From Nibrella viscosa (GTDB taxonomy: Bacteria > Bacteroidota > Bacteroidia > Cytophagales > Spirosomataceae): a stretch of DNA of 64,000 nt. Shown piece by piece: positions 26,758 through 34,584 of the stretch. A program made the translations under genes and the position numbers. Each line of letters opens with the position of its first letter. Position 1 is the stretch's first letter. The notes under the pieces were generated by a model. That model saw only the letters and a program-made list of their open reading frames with translations, searched no databases and had not been told where the DNA came from. Location of the stretch: NCBI RefSeq assembly GCF_039541875.1, contig NZ_BAABHB010000003.1, positions 558,001 to 622,000 on the forward strand. Reading direction: 5' to 3'.

Positions 26758-27897
26758 TTAATTTGCTGCAGTTGTAGGCTGGTCAGCTAATTCTCCTGTC
26801 TGCCGGAAGCTTTTCATAATCCAGCCGCCACCCACTACATCGTTTCCCTCGTAAAATACGGCGGCCTGGCCGGGTGCAATGGCGCTCACACCTTCGTGGA
26901 ACAAAACTTTTATCTGCCCGCCTTCCTGTGAAATGAGAGCCGGTGTGCCCGGATCTTTGTAGCGTACTTTGGTAACGGTTTCAACTGGCTGCTCAATGGT
27001 TGCGTATTTTTGCAGGTTAAGCTTTCCGACAATCATTCCGTCGCGGTACAACGCCAAATCCCGGCCCAGCACCACTTCATTGGTGTCTTTGCGAATCTCC
27101 GTAACAAATACCGGATAACCCAGCGCAAGACCAAGTCCCTTGCGTTGGCCTATGGTATAAAAGGGATAGCCTTCGTGCTTACCGACCACGGTACCGTCTT
27201 CCAGCACAAAATTACCACCGGCTACCTGCTGCTCCAGTCCGGGAATACGGCGCTTTAAAAAGCCACGGTAATCATTGTCTGGTACAAAGCAGATTTCGTA
27301 AGATTCGGATTTGGTGACCAGTTCAATAAAGCCGCGATGGCGGGCCATATCCCGGATCTCAGATTTGCGCAGGTGTCCCAGCGGCAGTTTGGTTCGACGG
27401 AGGCTTTCCTGAGACACTCCCCAAAGTACGTAGGATTGATCTTTTAGTTCGTCGACCCCTTTGGAGATAACAAAGCGGTTATTTTCTTCCCGAATGTTGG
27501 CGTAGTGACCGGTAGCAATAAATTCGCAGTCGAGCCGGTCGGCCCGGCGCAGCAGCGCATCCCATTTAATATGCGTATTGCACAGAACGCAGGGGTTCGG
27601 TGTGCGGCCTTCCAGGTATTCGCCCGTGAAATGGTCGATGACATAATCGCCGAACTCATTCCGGATGTCGAGAATGTAATGGGGAAAGCCTAGACTGACC
27701 GAAATATTGCGGGCGTCGTTGATGGAATCCAGGCTACAACAGCCTGTTTCCTTTTTGGTGCCGCCCGAAGAGGCATAATCCCAGGTTTTCATGGTCATGC
27801 CAATTACTTCATACCCTTCTTCGTGCAGCAGCACTGCCGCCAGCGAGGAGTCAATGCCGCCACTCATGGCGATCAGAATGCGTCCGTGTTTGCTCAT
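26758..27897 (-). CDS. mnmA: tRNA-specific 2-thiouridylase MnmA
   Basis: A 379-residue cytosolic PP-loop enzyme that thiolates U34 of Lys, Glu and Gln tRNAs. The ATP motif MSGGIDSS is near residues 11-18. The two catalytic cysteines are visible in NPCVLCNTHIKW and SYEICFVPDNDYRGF. The conserved AIATGHYA-type stretch reads FIATGHYANI, and DQSYVLWG and TIGQRKGLG are typical. Length is normal. It stands alone and divergent from the TrpF-like gene; the 168-bp gap carries that gene's promoter. Confidence 0.97.
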   Translation of the reverse strand: MSKHGRILIAMSGGIDSSLAAVLLHEEGYEVIGMTMKTWDYASSGGTKKETGCCSLDSINDARNISVSLGFPHYILDIRNEFGDYVIDHFTGEYLEGRTPNPCVLCNTHIKWDALLRRADRLDCEFIATGHYANIREENNRFVISKGVDELKDQSYVLWGVSQESLRRTKLPLGHLRKSEIRDMARHRGFIELVTKSESYEICFVPDNDYRGFLKRRIPGLEQQVAGGNFVLEDGTVVGKHEGYPFYTIGQRKGLGLALGYPVFVTEIRKDTNEVVLGRDLALYRDGMIVGKLNLQKYATIEQPVETVTKVRYKDPGTPALISQEGGQIKVLFHEGVSAIAPGQAAVFYEGNDVVGGGWIMKSFRQTGELADQPTTAAN

Positions 27898-28019
27898 GGT
27901 ATCCGCCAGGGTTCAAAGCCCTGCGATCAAGTTGATTCGTGTAGCTCACTGAAAAATTGGGGAGCCGGTAGTTGGGCTAACAAAAATTGCAGGTAAGATG
28001 GTTTCTGAAGGTAGTTGCT

Positions 28020-28027
28020 TAGTTTTG
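28020..28027 (+). promoter_or_regulatory. Bacteroidota-type -7 promoter element for the TrpF-like gene
   Basis: TAGTTTTG is an exact TAnnTTTG match 39 bp before the ATG. A clear -33 TTTG is not obvious. Confidence 0.45.
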
Positions 28028-28065
28028 TTTTTAATAACACTGCAAACAGAGTAGGTTAAACGAAC

Positions 28066-28689
28066 ATGGCCCTCAAGACACTTGTCAAAATAAGCAACGT
28101 TACCAATTTGAGCGATGCCCGATACTGCGCCGGTATGGGCGTAGATATGCTTGGTTTTTCAATGGACGCCGGCGCGGAACAGTACGTAGAGCCGGCTAAA
28201 TTTCAGGAAATCCGGTCGTGGGTCGCCGGGGTGCAGATCGTGGGCGAGACAACCGCCGATGACCCGGCTGCGATCAATCGCCTGCTGGACGTTTACCAGC
28301 CCGATATGCTGCAACTGGAAGATCCGGCCCTGCTGCCCTACGTGACCTTATTTAACCGCCCGGTAATCCTGAAAGCAGAACTGGGCCTGCTGACCCTGGA
28401 ACAGTTAGAAGCTATTATGGCCACCAGCCACGCAGGTATTGATTTTTTTCTGCTCGAGGGAAAGGCAGGTATCAGCCTGGACGATGATCTGCATACAGCG
28501 TTGTACCATCTGGCCACTCGCTACCCGCTCTTGTTAGGTGCTGGTATAACGGCGGCAAACGTTCATGAGCTACTGAATGCTTTACCAATTAAGGGCATTG
28601 CCCTACAGGGAGGAGATGAGATCCGGCCGGGAAATAAGGAGTTTGGGGAACTGATGGATATTCTGGAAGCTATAGACGTTGACGAGTAA
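28066..28689 (+). CDS. TrpF-like (phosphoribosylanthranilate isomerase fold) protein lacking the catalytic Cys
   Basis: A 207-residue TIM-barrel protein. The N-terminal VKISNVTNLSDARYCAGMGVDMLGFS aligns with the TrpF start (KICGxTNxxDAxxAxxxGAD), but Ser replaces the catalytic Cys of the KICG motif. The C-terminal phosphate-binding strands are also reduced: LLGAGITAANVHELL and GIALQGGDEIRPGNKEF replace the usual GLxPxNV and SGVE...GxKD stretches, and the general-acid Asp is hard to identify. No other trp gene is near. It may be a non-isomerase paralogue with a new substrate; its isolation next to mnmA says little. Database annotation by homology as TrpF would be misleading. Confidence 0.75.
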   Translation: MALKTLVKISNVTNLSDARYCAGMGVDMLGFSMDAGAEQYVEPAKFQEIRSWVAGVQIVGETTADDPAAINRLLDVYQPDMLQLEDPALLPYVTLFNRPVILKAELGLLTLEQLEAIMATSHAGIDFFLLEGKAGISLDDDLHTALYHLATRYPLLLGAGITAANVHELLNALPIKGIALQGGDEIRPGNKEFGELMDILEAIDVDE

Positions 28690-28790
28690 GAAGGAGCAGA
28701 TACGTACTTGGCAATACCAACTACTGTGTTTAGCCTACAGTCATTAAAAAGGTGCGATTATCAGGCCCGGCGTCCACTCTTAAAAGTCTG

Positions 28791-28822
28791 ATTGGCCGTT
28801 AATCCAGCGGGCGTTACGTTTG
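28791..28822 (+). promoter_or_regulatory. Promoter of the PspC/LiaF-like operon
   Basis: ATTG at 28791-28794, a 20-bp spacer, then TACGTTTG at 28815-28822, an exact TAnnTTTG -7 element. It is 40 bp before the PspC gene ATG, close to the -33/-7 layout of Bacteroidota sigma factors. Confidence 0.6.
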
Positions 28823-28862
28823 TACAGGTTTTCAATCGCGCCGGCGATCCGGCAAGCAAACC

Positions 28863-29387
28863 ATGAACAAACGATTAGAACGTATTCCCGAAGAGGCCAT
28901 GATTGCCGGGGTGTCGGCTGGGCTGGCCCGATATTTTAATGTAGATCCGACATTAATCCGCGTCCTTTTTGTGGTAGGTATTTTTTTGCCGCACTTTCCG
29001 TCTATCCTGATTTACATTATCTTGTGGATAGCATTGCCGGAACGTACGCTGGGTACCGTTGGCAGGTATGAATCAGAACCATTAACTAAACGCTCGTTAA
29101 CCATGAACCCTTATCCCCCGTCTAACAACGCCAATACGTCTGGTAACATCATAGGCGGTATCGTTCTGATACTTCTTGGTGTCTTCTTCATGCTTAAACA
29201 GTGGTTTGACATAGACTTTGGTAAGCTGTGGCCGCTCATTCTGATTGTTGTGGGTGTCTGGATTATTTTCAAAGACCGGATTCGGCGTAATGATCAGTCG
29301 TACAACCAGGATGAGCCACCCTATAACTCCGGCTCGAATCTGTACGATACCAACAACGACCCGACCAATCCAAACAATCCGCTGTAA
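28863..29387 (+). CDS. PspC-domain membrane protein
   Basis: A 174-residue protein with an N-terminal PspC domain (about 1-62: MNKRLERIPEEAMIAGVSAGLARYFN pattern, DPTLIRVLFVV, IYIILWIALPE). A second part contains two hydrophobic segments (IIGGIVLILLGVFFML and LWPLILIVVGVWIIF) of the LiaF/DUF5668 membrane type, then a hydrophilic Asn/Pro-rich tail. PspC and LiaF-like proteins report envelope stress in other bacteria. It is followed 3 bp later by a LiaF-like gene and preceded by a good promoter, so the two form an operon. Confidence 0.85.
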   Translation: MNKRLERIPEEAMIAGVSAGLARYFNVDPTLIRVLFVVGIFLPHFPSILIYIILWIALPERTLGTVGRYESEPLTKRSLTMNPYPPSNNANTSGNIIGGIVLILLGVFFMLKQWFDIDFGKLWPLILIVVGVWIIFKDRIRRNDQSYNQDEPPYNSGSNLYDTNNDPTNPNNPL

Positions 29388-29390
29388 GCC

Positions 29391-30347
29391 ATGAGAGGAT
29401 TATTCTGGGGTATATTCATCATCACGCTCGGCATTCTGTTTCTGGGCCAGAACATAGGCTGGTTCGACATCGACTGGGGATACCTGGCCCAGTTCTGGCC
29501 GCTGCTGCTCATCCTGGCCGGCGTAAACCTTATCCTGACCCGCCGGGGCAACTCGGCGGCTGCCGTCACCACGGTATTACTGGCTATTGCCGTGCCGCTG
29601 GCCTTGTTCGGGTTCTTCAGCAGGGATCGTTTCCGCGACCGGTTTGAGTACCGGATGGATGACGATGATGACGAAGACGATGATGAGGAGGAGAGAGATG
29701 ATCGCCGGGGGGATACACGCTCCAATACATTTACGGAGCCGATGGGGCCGGATGTACAGGATGCCGTGCTGAAGCTGGAAGGCGGAGCCAGCCGGTTTGT
29801 CATTGGGCAGCCGACCACCGACCTCATTAAAGCCGAAACGCATATGACGCTGGGCAGCTATTCTATGGCCGTTGAGCGTGACCCAACCACCCGTACGCCA
29901 ACGATTGAACTAAAACCCACCGAAGGCAACCTAAAGTTCAAAAACGGAAAGCTTAAAAACCGGGTAGAGGTGCAGTTAAACGATAAACCCGCCTGGACCA
30001 TCAACATTGGCATGGGAGCCGGTAACGGTGATTTTGATCTGAGCGCATACACCATTAACAAGCTAAAGCTGGAAGCCGGAGCTGCTGATATTGATGTAAA
30101 GCTGGGTTCCCGCGCCGATCTAACCGATGTGGATATTCAGGCCGGGGTAGCTTCAGTGACAATTCGCATTCCTGAGGAGGTAGGCTGTAAGGTGGAGAAG
30201 GAGGGGGCGTTGAACGTAAATAACCTCGATGGGTTCAACAAAATAGGCGGGGGCGTACTCCTCAGCCCCAACTACGATCAGGCTACTAAAAAGGTAAATA
30301 TCCGTTTTCAGGGAGGTGTTTCCAAGTTCTCGGTAGAACGGTATTAA
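29391..30347 (+). CDS. LiaF-like membrane protein with toast-rack C-terminal domain
   Basis: A 318-residue protein with N-terminal hydrophobic segments (LFWGIFIITLGILFLGQN, FWPLLLILAGVNLIL, VTTVLLAIAVPLALFG), then a very acidic linker with runs of Asp and Glu at about residues 89-105, and a C-terminal beta-rich domain of about 200 residues with repeated LEGGASRFVIG, LKLEAGAADIDVKLG and DVDIQAGVASVTIRIPEE patterns. This is the toast-rack fold of the LiaF/DUF2154 group. It is probably a membrane-anchored stress sensor or scaffold paired with the PspC protein upstream. The strong acidic linker is unusual. Confidence 0.85.
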   Translation: MRGLFWGIFIITLGILFLGQNIGWFDIDWGYLAQFWPLLLILAGVNLILTRRGNSAAAVTTVLLAIAVPLALFGFFSRDRFRDRFEYRMDDDDDEDDDEEERDDRRGDTRSNTFTEPMGPDVQDAVLKLEGGASRFVIGQPTTDLIKAETHMTLGSYSMAVERDPTTRTPTIELKPTEGNLKFKNGKLKNRVEVQLNDKPAWTINIGMGAGNGDFDLSAYTINKLKLEAGAADIDVKLGSRADLTDVDIQAGVASVTIRIPEEVGCKVEKEGALNVNNLDGFNKIGGGVLLSPNYDQATKKVNIRFQGGVSKFSVERY

Positions 30348-30354
30348 CGGCAAA

Positions 30355-30382
30355 AAGCCCGGCAACAGCGTCGCCGGGCTTT
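30355..30382. terminator. Bidirectional terminator between convergent genes
   Basis: AGCCCGGC / GCCGGGCT stem flanked by AAAAA on the left, so it has a five-T tail on the minus strand (for the 30415 gene) and a weaker tail on the plus strand (for the LiaF-like gene). Confidence 0.8.
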
Positions 30383-30414
30383 GTTACATCCCATAGGTTC
30401 GGTTCATTGTATTA

Positions 30415-30849
30415 TCAGTCGTTCGGGTTGTTCAACTTATCGATCAGCATCTTATTGAACATCCGCTCTGCTTCGTAAAGCTCCGCCAACTGCTTCGGCG
30501 AAATCACTTTCAGAAACTTATTCATATATTCTCCATCCAGATCAGCAATTTGCTGCTTGATGGTGTTCATCTCGCGCAAATTCGCAATCACCGTAGCATC
30601 GCCCGAGTTCTGCCGGGGCGTCTGCTGATTGAGCTGTCGCAGGCGCCGGTACATATCCTGCTTCCGGGTATTGTACTCATTGTATACAGCCCAGAACTGC
30701 GGAGCCTGTTCGGTAGTCAGGTTGAGCCGGTTGGTAATCAGACCAATTTTGGCAGTTTCTATTTTTTGCCGGCCCTGGTCATTCTGGGCGGCAGCCGTAC
30801 CGGCCACCAGCGTCAGGCTTATCATCAGCCAGCTTAAAACATGTTTCAT
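30415..30849 (-). CDS. Small secreted helical protein, Spy/CpxP-like
   Basis: About 144 residues with a signal peptide ending near GTAAAQ, then an all-helical mature part containing LNLTTEQAPQFWAVYNEYNTRKQDM, a pattern of the Spy/CpxP/heavy-metal-sensor type LTxxQ motif, and long amphipathic helices to the end. Such proteins are periplasmic chaperones or sensors. The ATG at 30849 starts the signal peptide. It is the last gene of an apparent operon with an ECF sigma factor and a transmembrane protein, so it is likely a target or modulator of that envelope stress system. Confidence 0.75.
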   Translation of the reverse strand: MKHVLSWLMISLTLVAGTAAAQNDQGRQKIETAKIGLITNRLNLTTEQAPQFWAVYNEYNTRKQDMYRRLRQLNQQTPRQNSGDATVIANLREMNTIKQQIADLDGEYMNKFLKVISPKQLAELYEAERMFNKMLIDKLNNPND

Positions 30850-30872
30850 CGTTCTTATAGCAAGTAAAGTAG

Positions 30873-31334
30873 TCAAGATTCAGTGTTCAACATATCCGAA
30901 ACATCCTGCGATTCGACCTGTTTCCGAATTTGTTCCGGCTTCACATCCAGGTAATCCATCAGGGAGACTCCCTTGGAAAAAGATGCCTGAACAGCCTCGT
31001 TATCGGCCAGATCATACGTAGAGAGTCCCTGCTCTTCCAGGTATAATTTAATGGTCTCGTCGCTTACCCCGCTCAGCGCTTCTTCTCCCAACGATTCCTG
31101 GCGTTGCGGCAGGGTATTCCACACCAGCACCGCCAGCAGGCTGGCACCGGCCAGAGACGCCACGGTCCGCTGCCACGACCAGCTAATGGTAAAGCTGGGC
31201 TTTGGTTTAACTATCCGGGCCTGTACCCGCGACGGCAGCGTATCGAAATACCCCTCCGGCACCGTAAAGGGCTGTTGGCGCAGCGGGTGCTCTTTGTCCA
31301 GTTCCTCAATCCGTATGTATTTCTTGTCGTTCAT
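30873..31334 (-). CDS. Anti-sigma-like single-pass membrane protein
   Basis: A 153-residue protein with a cytoplasmic N-terminus (about 60 residues, containing PFTVPEGYFDTLPSRVQARI), one hydrophobic segment (VASLAGASLLAVLVW) and a polar, periplasmic C-terminal domain of about 70 residues with LEEQGLSTYDLAD and SLMDYLDVKPEQIRKQVE. The topology and position directly after an ECF sigma gene (43 bp gap) fit an anti-sigma factor, although it lacks a clear zinc-binding anti-sigma motif. Function is inferred from context. Homologues next to ECF sigma genes are common in Bacteroidota. Confidence 0.7.
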   Translation of the reverse strand: MNDKKYIRIEELDKEHPLRQQPFTVPEGYFDTLPSRVQARIVKPKPSFTISWSWQRTVASLAGASLLAVLVWNTLPQRQESLGEEALSGVSDETIKLYLEEQGLSTYDLADNEAVQASFSKGVSLMDYLDVKPEQIRKQVESQDVSDMLNTES

Positions 31335-31377
31335 AACCTTTGTTGTTAGTTCTTTGACAAGTCGGCTGTAGTGAGGT

Positions 31378-31920
31378 TTAATCCCCGTTTAAATATTCCT
31401 CTATTTTTTTAACTGCCAAATGGTAAGAGGCTTTGAGGGCTCCGACCGAGGTACCCGTAATTTCGGCAATTTCTTCGTATTTCATATCATCGAAATACTT
31501 CATGTTGAACACCAGTCGCTGCTTGTCGGGTAGCTTAAGCAGTGCTTTCTGTAGTTTAAGCTGAACTTCGTCGCCACTGGGGCCACCGGTATCGCTTTCC
31601 AGTTTTTCTGTCAGCTCGCCTTCCACATCACCAATGGGCAGGAAAAATTTCCGGCGTTTCTTGTTCAGAAAGTTCAGGCATTCATTGGTAGCAATGCGGT
31701 ATATCCATGTATATAACTGACTGTCTCCCCTGAAGTTCTCCAGACTGGTCCAGACCTTGATGAACGTCTCCTGGGTAAGGTCGTCGGCATCATCGTGGTC
31801 GATCACCATCTTCCGGACATGCCAATAAATTTTCTGCTGGTATTGACGTACCAGCAGATTAAAGGCAAAATTCCGGGTTTCCGGATTACGGTATTTTTCA
31901 AGGAGTTCCTGGTCGGTCAT
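31378..31920 (-). CDS. ECF-family RNA polymerase sigma factor
   Basis: A 180-residue ECF sigma factor. Region 2 shows NLLVRQYQQKIYWHVRKMV, DADDLTQETFIKVW and FRGDSQLYTWIYRIATNECLNFL, covering core binding and -10 recognition. Region 4 is LLKLPDKQRLVFNMKYFDDMKYEEIAEITGTSVGALKASYHLAVKKI, a helix-turn-helix for -35 contact. It leads an operon with the membrane and Spy-like proteins downstream. The gap upstream to the transketolase gene is filled by palindrome C. Confidence 0.95.
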   Translation of the reverse strand: MTDQELLEKYRNPETRNFAFNLLVRQYQQKIYWHVRKMVIDHDDADDLTQETFIKVWTSLENFRGDSQLYTWIYRIATNECLNFLNKKRRKFFLPIGDVEGELTEKLESDTGGPSGDEVQLKLQKALLKLPDKQRLVFNMKYFDDMKYEEIAEITGTSVGALKASYHLAVKKIEEYLNGD

Positions 31921-31926
31921 AGCTTG

Positions 31927-32042
31927 GGTTTAAGGTTTGAGGTTTGAGGTTTGAGGTTTGGCGTTTAAAGTTCAGTGAGCCGTATTAACCGCCGGGTAGT
32001 CATGCTGAAACGTCAAACGTCAAACCGCAAACCGCAAACGCT
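31927..32042. repeat. Heptad-arm palindrome C
   Basis: The left arm holds four or more 7-bp steps (GAGGTTT repeats, 31927-31970) and the right arm complementary steps ending in AAACCGCAAACG (32011-32042). The arms match imperfectly and the loop, with TTAACCGCCGGG, is about 40 nt. The element fills the gap between the sigma gene and the transketolase gene and touches the latter's stop codon. Confidence 0.85.
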
Positions 32043-32997
32043 AACCCCTTCTTTCCATAACTCTTTTTGCGGCTTCTACAATTTTGTCGGCGGTGAGGCC
32101 GTATTTCTGCATCAGTTGGGCTGGGGTTCCGCTTTCACCAAACGAATCGTGTACCCCAATCATTTCGAGCGGAGCCGGGTAATTCCGGGCCAGGGTCTGC
32201 GCAATGCTGTCGCCCAGGCCACCATTGAGTTGATGCTCTTCGGCCGATACGGCGCAGCGCGTTTTCCGCACCGATGTCAGGATAGCTTCTTCATCTAACG
32301 GTTTTATCGTATGAATGTTAATAATTTCGGCTTCGATGCCCGCTTCGGCCAGTTTCTCGCCCGCCTGAATGGCCTCCCAGACCAGGTGGCCCGTGGCAAA
32401 GATGGAAACGTCCGGTCCTTCGTTCAGCATCAGCGCCTTACCAATTTCAAACTTCTGATCAGCGGGCGTGAAAATGGGAATAACCGGACGGCCAAAGCGC
32501 AGGTAAACCGGTCCCTGATGGTCGGCGATGGCAATGGTAGCGGCTTTGGTCTGGTTATAGTCGCAGGGGTTGATAACGGTCATGTGCGGCAGCATTTTCA
32601 TCATGCCCAGGTCTTCCAGAATCTGGTGAGTAGCGCCGTCTTCGCCCAGCGTCAGACCCGCGTGCGATGCGCAGATCTTGACATTTTTGCCGGAGTAGGC
32701 TACCGACTGCCGGATCTGATCGTATACGCGACCCGTAGCAAAGTTGGCGAACGTAGTGGCAAACGGTATTTTGCCGCCTATGGTCAGACCGGCAGAGACG
32801 CCGATCATATTGGCTTCGGAAATTCCGCACTGGATAAACCGGTCCGGGAATTCCTTAATAAAGCCTTCCAGTTTGAGTGAGCCGGCAAGGTCGGCGGTCA
32901 GGGCAACTACATTGGGGTTCTTGCGGCCCAGTTCGAGAATGCCCGCGCCAAAGCCGGAGCGGGTGTCTTTCTTTTCGGTGTATTCGTATTTTTTCAT
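32041..32997 (-). CDS. Transketolase, C-terminal subunit
   Basis: A 318-residue protein covering the pyrimidine-binding and C-terminal domains of transketolase, in a two-polypeptide form. Visible stretches: RSGFGAGILELGRKNPNVVALTADLAGS, the EANMIGVSAGLTIGGKIPFATTFANF segment with the catalytic Glu region, ASHAGLTLGEDGATHQ, and VSAEEHQLNGGLG. It needs the thiamine-pyrophosphate-binding half, encoded 104 bp upstream in the same direction (33102-33962). Together they interconvert pentose phosphate pathway sugars. Split transketolases are known in several phyla. Confidence 0.94.
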   Translation of the reverse strand: MKKYEYTEKKDTRSGFGAGILELGRKNPNVVALTADLAGSLKLEGFIKEFPDRFIQCGISEANMIGVSAGLTIGGKIPFATTFANFATGRVYDQIRQSVAYSGKNVKICASHAGLTLGEDGATHQILEDLGMMKMLPHMTVINPCDYNQTKAATIAIADHQGPVYLRFGRPVIPIFTPADQKFEIGKALMLNEGPDVSIFATGHLVWEAIQAGEKLAEAGIEAEIINIHTIKPLDEEAILTSVRKTRCAVSAEEHQLNGGLGDSIAQTLARNYPAPLEMIGVHDSFGESGTPAQLMQKYGLTADKIVEAAKRVMERRG

Positions 32998-33101
32998 AAA
33001 ATTATGTACGGCCCCGCGTTCCGCTGAGCCAGCCGTTAGACTTGGTTAAACCTGTTTTTATGTCGCCTGTTGGCGCAGACAGCAGAATGCGGTCTGGTAC
33101 A

Positions 33102-33962
33102 TTAATAATCCTTCAGATCACTGATCGTTATCGGCAGTTGATTCAGGGCAGTGACCAGTTGCTCATCGTTCGGAGCCACGCCATGCCATTTGTGACTGCC
33201 CATCATGAAGTCGACGCCGTAGCCCATTTCGGTATGCATCAGAATCAGCGTGGGCACTTCCGGGTCATGCTTTGACTCGTGTAACGTGCGTAATACTTCG
33301 GCTATATCATTGCCCTTCATCTCGGTCACGTTCCAGCCGAACGCCCGGTATTTTTCGCCCAGGTCGCGGTTGTTCATCACCAGATCCGTCGGGCCGTCGA
33401 TCTGCTGGTGGTTGAGGTCGATAATGGCCGTCAGGTTGCCTAGTTTGTGGTGCGGGGCAAATGTGGCGGCTTCCCAAACCTGACCTTCCTGCTGCTCACC
33501 GTCGCCCATCAGCACATACACGTGCTTGTCGTCGCCGTTCAGGCGTTTGGCAAAGGCGGCTCCGCAGGCAACCGATAAGCCCTGCCCCAATGAACCAGAC
33601 GCTATCCGAATGCCCGGCAGGTGCTCGGCCGTAGCGGGGTGGCCCTGCAGGCGACTGTCAATTTTGCGGAACGTGCTCAGTTCCGAAAGCGGGAAGTAGC
33701 CGGCTCGCGCCAGTACCGAATACCATACCGGCGAGATGTGGCCGTTTGAGAGGAAAAACAGGTCTTCGTCACGACCATCCATGTCGAAAATAACGTTGCC
33801 CTGCTCGTCGCGCTTCAGGCGCAGAACGTCAAAATAGAGGGCTACGAAAAGATCGGTACAACCTAAAGAGCCGCCGGGGTGGCCGGAGTTGACCGCGTGT
33901 ACCATCCGCAGAATGTCGCGCCGGACCTGCGTTGCAATTTGTTCGAGTTGTTGGGTTTCCAT
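33102..33962 (-). CDS. Transketolase, N-terminal subunit
   Basis: A 286-residue TPP-binding half of transketolase. The TPP motif region is visible as YVLMGDGEQQEGQVWEAATFA with Asp in GDGEQ, and the diphosphate-binding N-terminal stretch is HAVNSGHPGGSLGCTDLFVALY. LGQGLSVACGAAFAKR and YGVDFMMGSHKWHGVAPN are also typical. The downstream partner subunit is 104 bp away. The gap upstream to the Bcp gene is occupied by palindrome D. Confidence 0.94.
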   Translation of the reverse strand: METQQLEQIATQVRRDILRMVHAVNSGHPGGSLGCTDLFVALYFDVLRLKRDEQGNVIFDMDGRDEDLFFLSNGHISPVWYSVLARAGYFPLSELSTFRKIDSRLQGHPATAEHLPGIRIASGSLGQGLSVACGAAFAKRLNGDDKHVYVLMGDGEQQEGQVWEAATFAPHHKLGNLTAIIDLNHQQIDGPTDLVMNNRDLGEKYRAFGWNVTEMKGNDIAEVLRTLHESKHDPEVPTLILMHTEMGYGVDFMMGSHKWHGVAPNDEQLVTALNQLPITISDLKDY

Positions 33963-33965
33963 GTT

Positions 33966-34040
33966 TCAGACGTTAGACACTGGACGTTAGACGCTGGACT
34001 TATATGTCTAAAGTCCTATGTCTATTGTCCAGAGTCTTAT
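33966..34040. repeat. Heptad-arm palindrome D (GAC unit)
   Basis: The arms are stepped in 7 bp with GAC at each step: aGACnnn-type units run through 33966-34000 and the complementary GTC steps through 34006-34040. Pairing is imperfect but the period is constant. It contains the stop codon of the Bcp gene (34037-34039) and fills the gap. The same GAC unit occurs in palindrome I. Confidence 0.75.
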
Positions 34041-34483
34041 TTTAAAATTTGCGCTGCGTGATTCTTTGTGTCTACTTTTCCGATAATGTCGGTGATAATG
34101 CCGTTTTCATCAATGATAAAGGTCGTCCGTACAATGCCCATGTATTTACGGCCGTACATCGACTTCTCCTGCCAGACGCCGTAAGCCTCTACTACTTCTT
34201 TATTAGTATCGGCAAGCAGACTGAACGGCAGGTCATATTTGCCGATAAACTTCTGGTGTGACTTTTCATCGTCTACACTGACGCCCAGGACTTCGTAGCC
34301 GGCTTGCCGTAGCTCATCGTAATTATCGCGCAGGCTACAGGCCTGTGCTGTACAGCCGGTGGTGTCATCCTTCGGGTAAAAATACAATACTACCTTTTTT
34401 CCCCGGTAATCCGATAGCCGGATGGGCTGACCGTTCTGGTCGCGGGTTTCAAAATCAGGAGCGTTATCGCCAATGGTGAGCAT
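34037..34483 (-). CDS. bcp: Thioredoxin-dependent peroxiredoxin (Bcp type)
   Basis: A 148-residue atypical two-Cys peroxiredoxin. The peroxidatic Cys motif is DDTTGCTAQACSLRDNY, with the second Cys five residues later (CTAQAC), as in E. coli Bcp. The N-terminal GDNAPDFETRDQNGQPIRLSDYRGKKVVLYFYPKD is the classic AhpC/TSA start, and the C-terminal half has GRKYMGIVRTTFIIDENG. It reduces hydroperoxides in the cytoplasm using thioredoxin. Palindromes D and E flank the gene on both sides, and its stop lies inside D. Confidence 0.93.
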   Translation of the reverse strand: MLTIGDNAPDFETRDQNGQPIRLSDYRGKKVVLYFYPKDDTTGCTAQACSLRDNYDELRQAGYEVLGVSVDDEKSHQKFIGKYDLPFSLLADTNKEVVEAYGVWQEKSMYGRKYMGIVRTTFIIDENGIITDIIGKVDTKNHAAQILK

Positions 34484-34488
34484 CCTTA

Positions 34489-34580
34489 GTTTAAGGTTTG
34501 AGGTTTGAAGTTTCAGGTTTCAGGTTTAATGTTGGGAGTGCGTCAGCTCAACTTCAAACCTGAAACCTGAAACTTTAAAC
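34489..34580. repeat. Heptad-arm palindrome E
   Basis: The left arm (about 34489-34530) is a series of 7-bp steps, GTTTAAG, GTTTGAG, GTTTGAA, GTTTCAG, GTTTCAG; the right arm (34549-34580) is its complement. The loop contains GTGCGTCAGCTC, the reverse complement of GAGCTGACGCAC. It fills the gap between the Bcp gene and the M23 peptidase gene. Confidence 0.9.
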
Positions 34581-34584
34581 ATAT

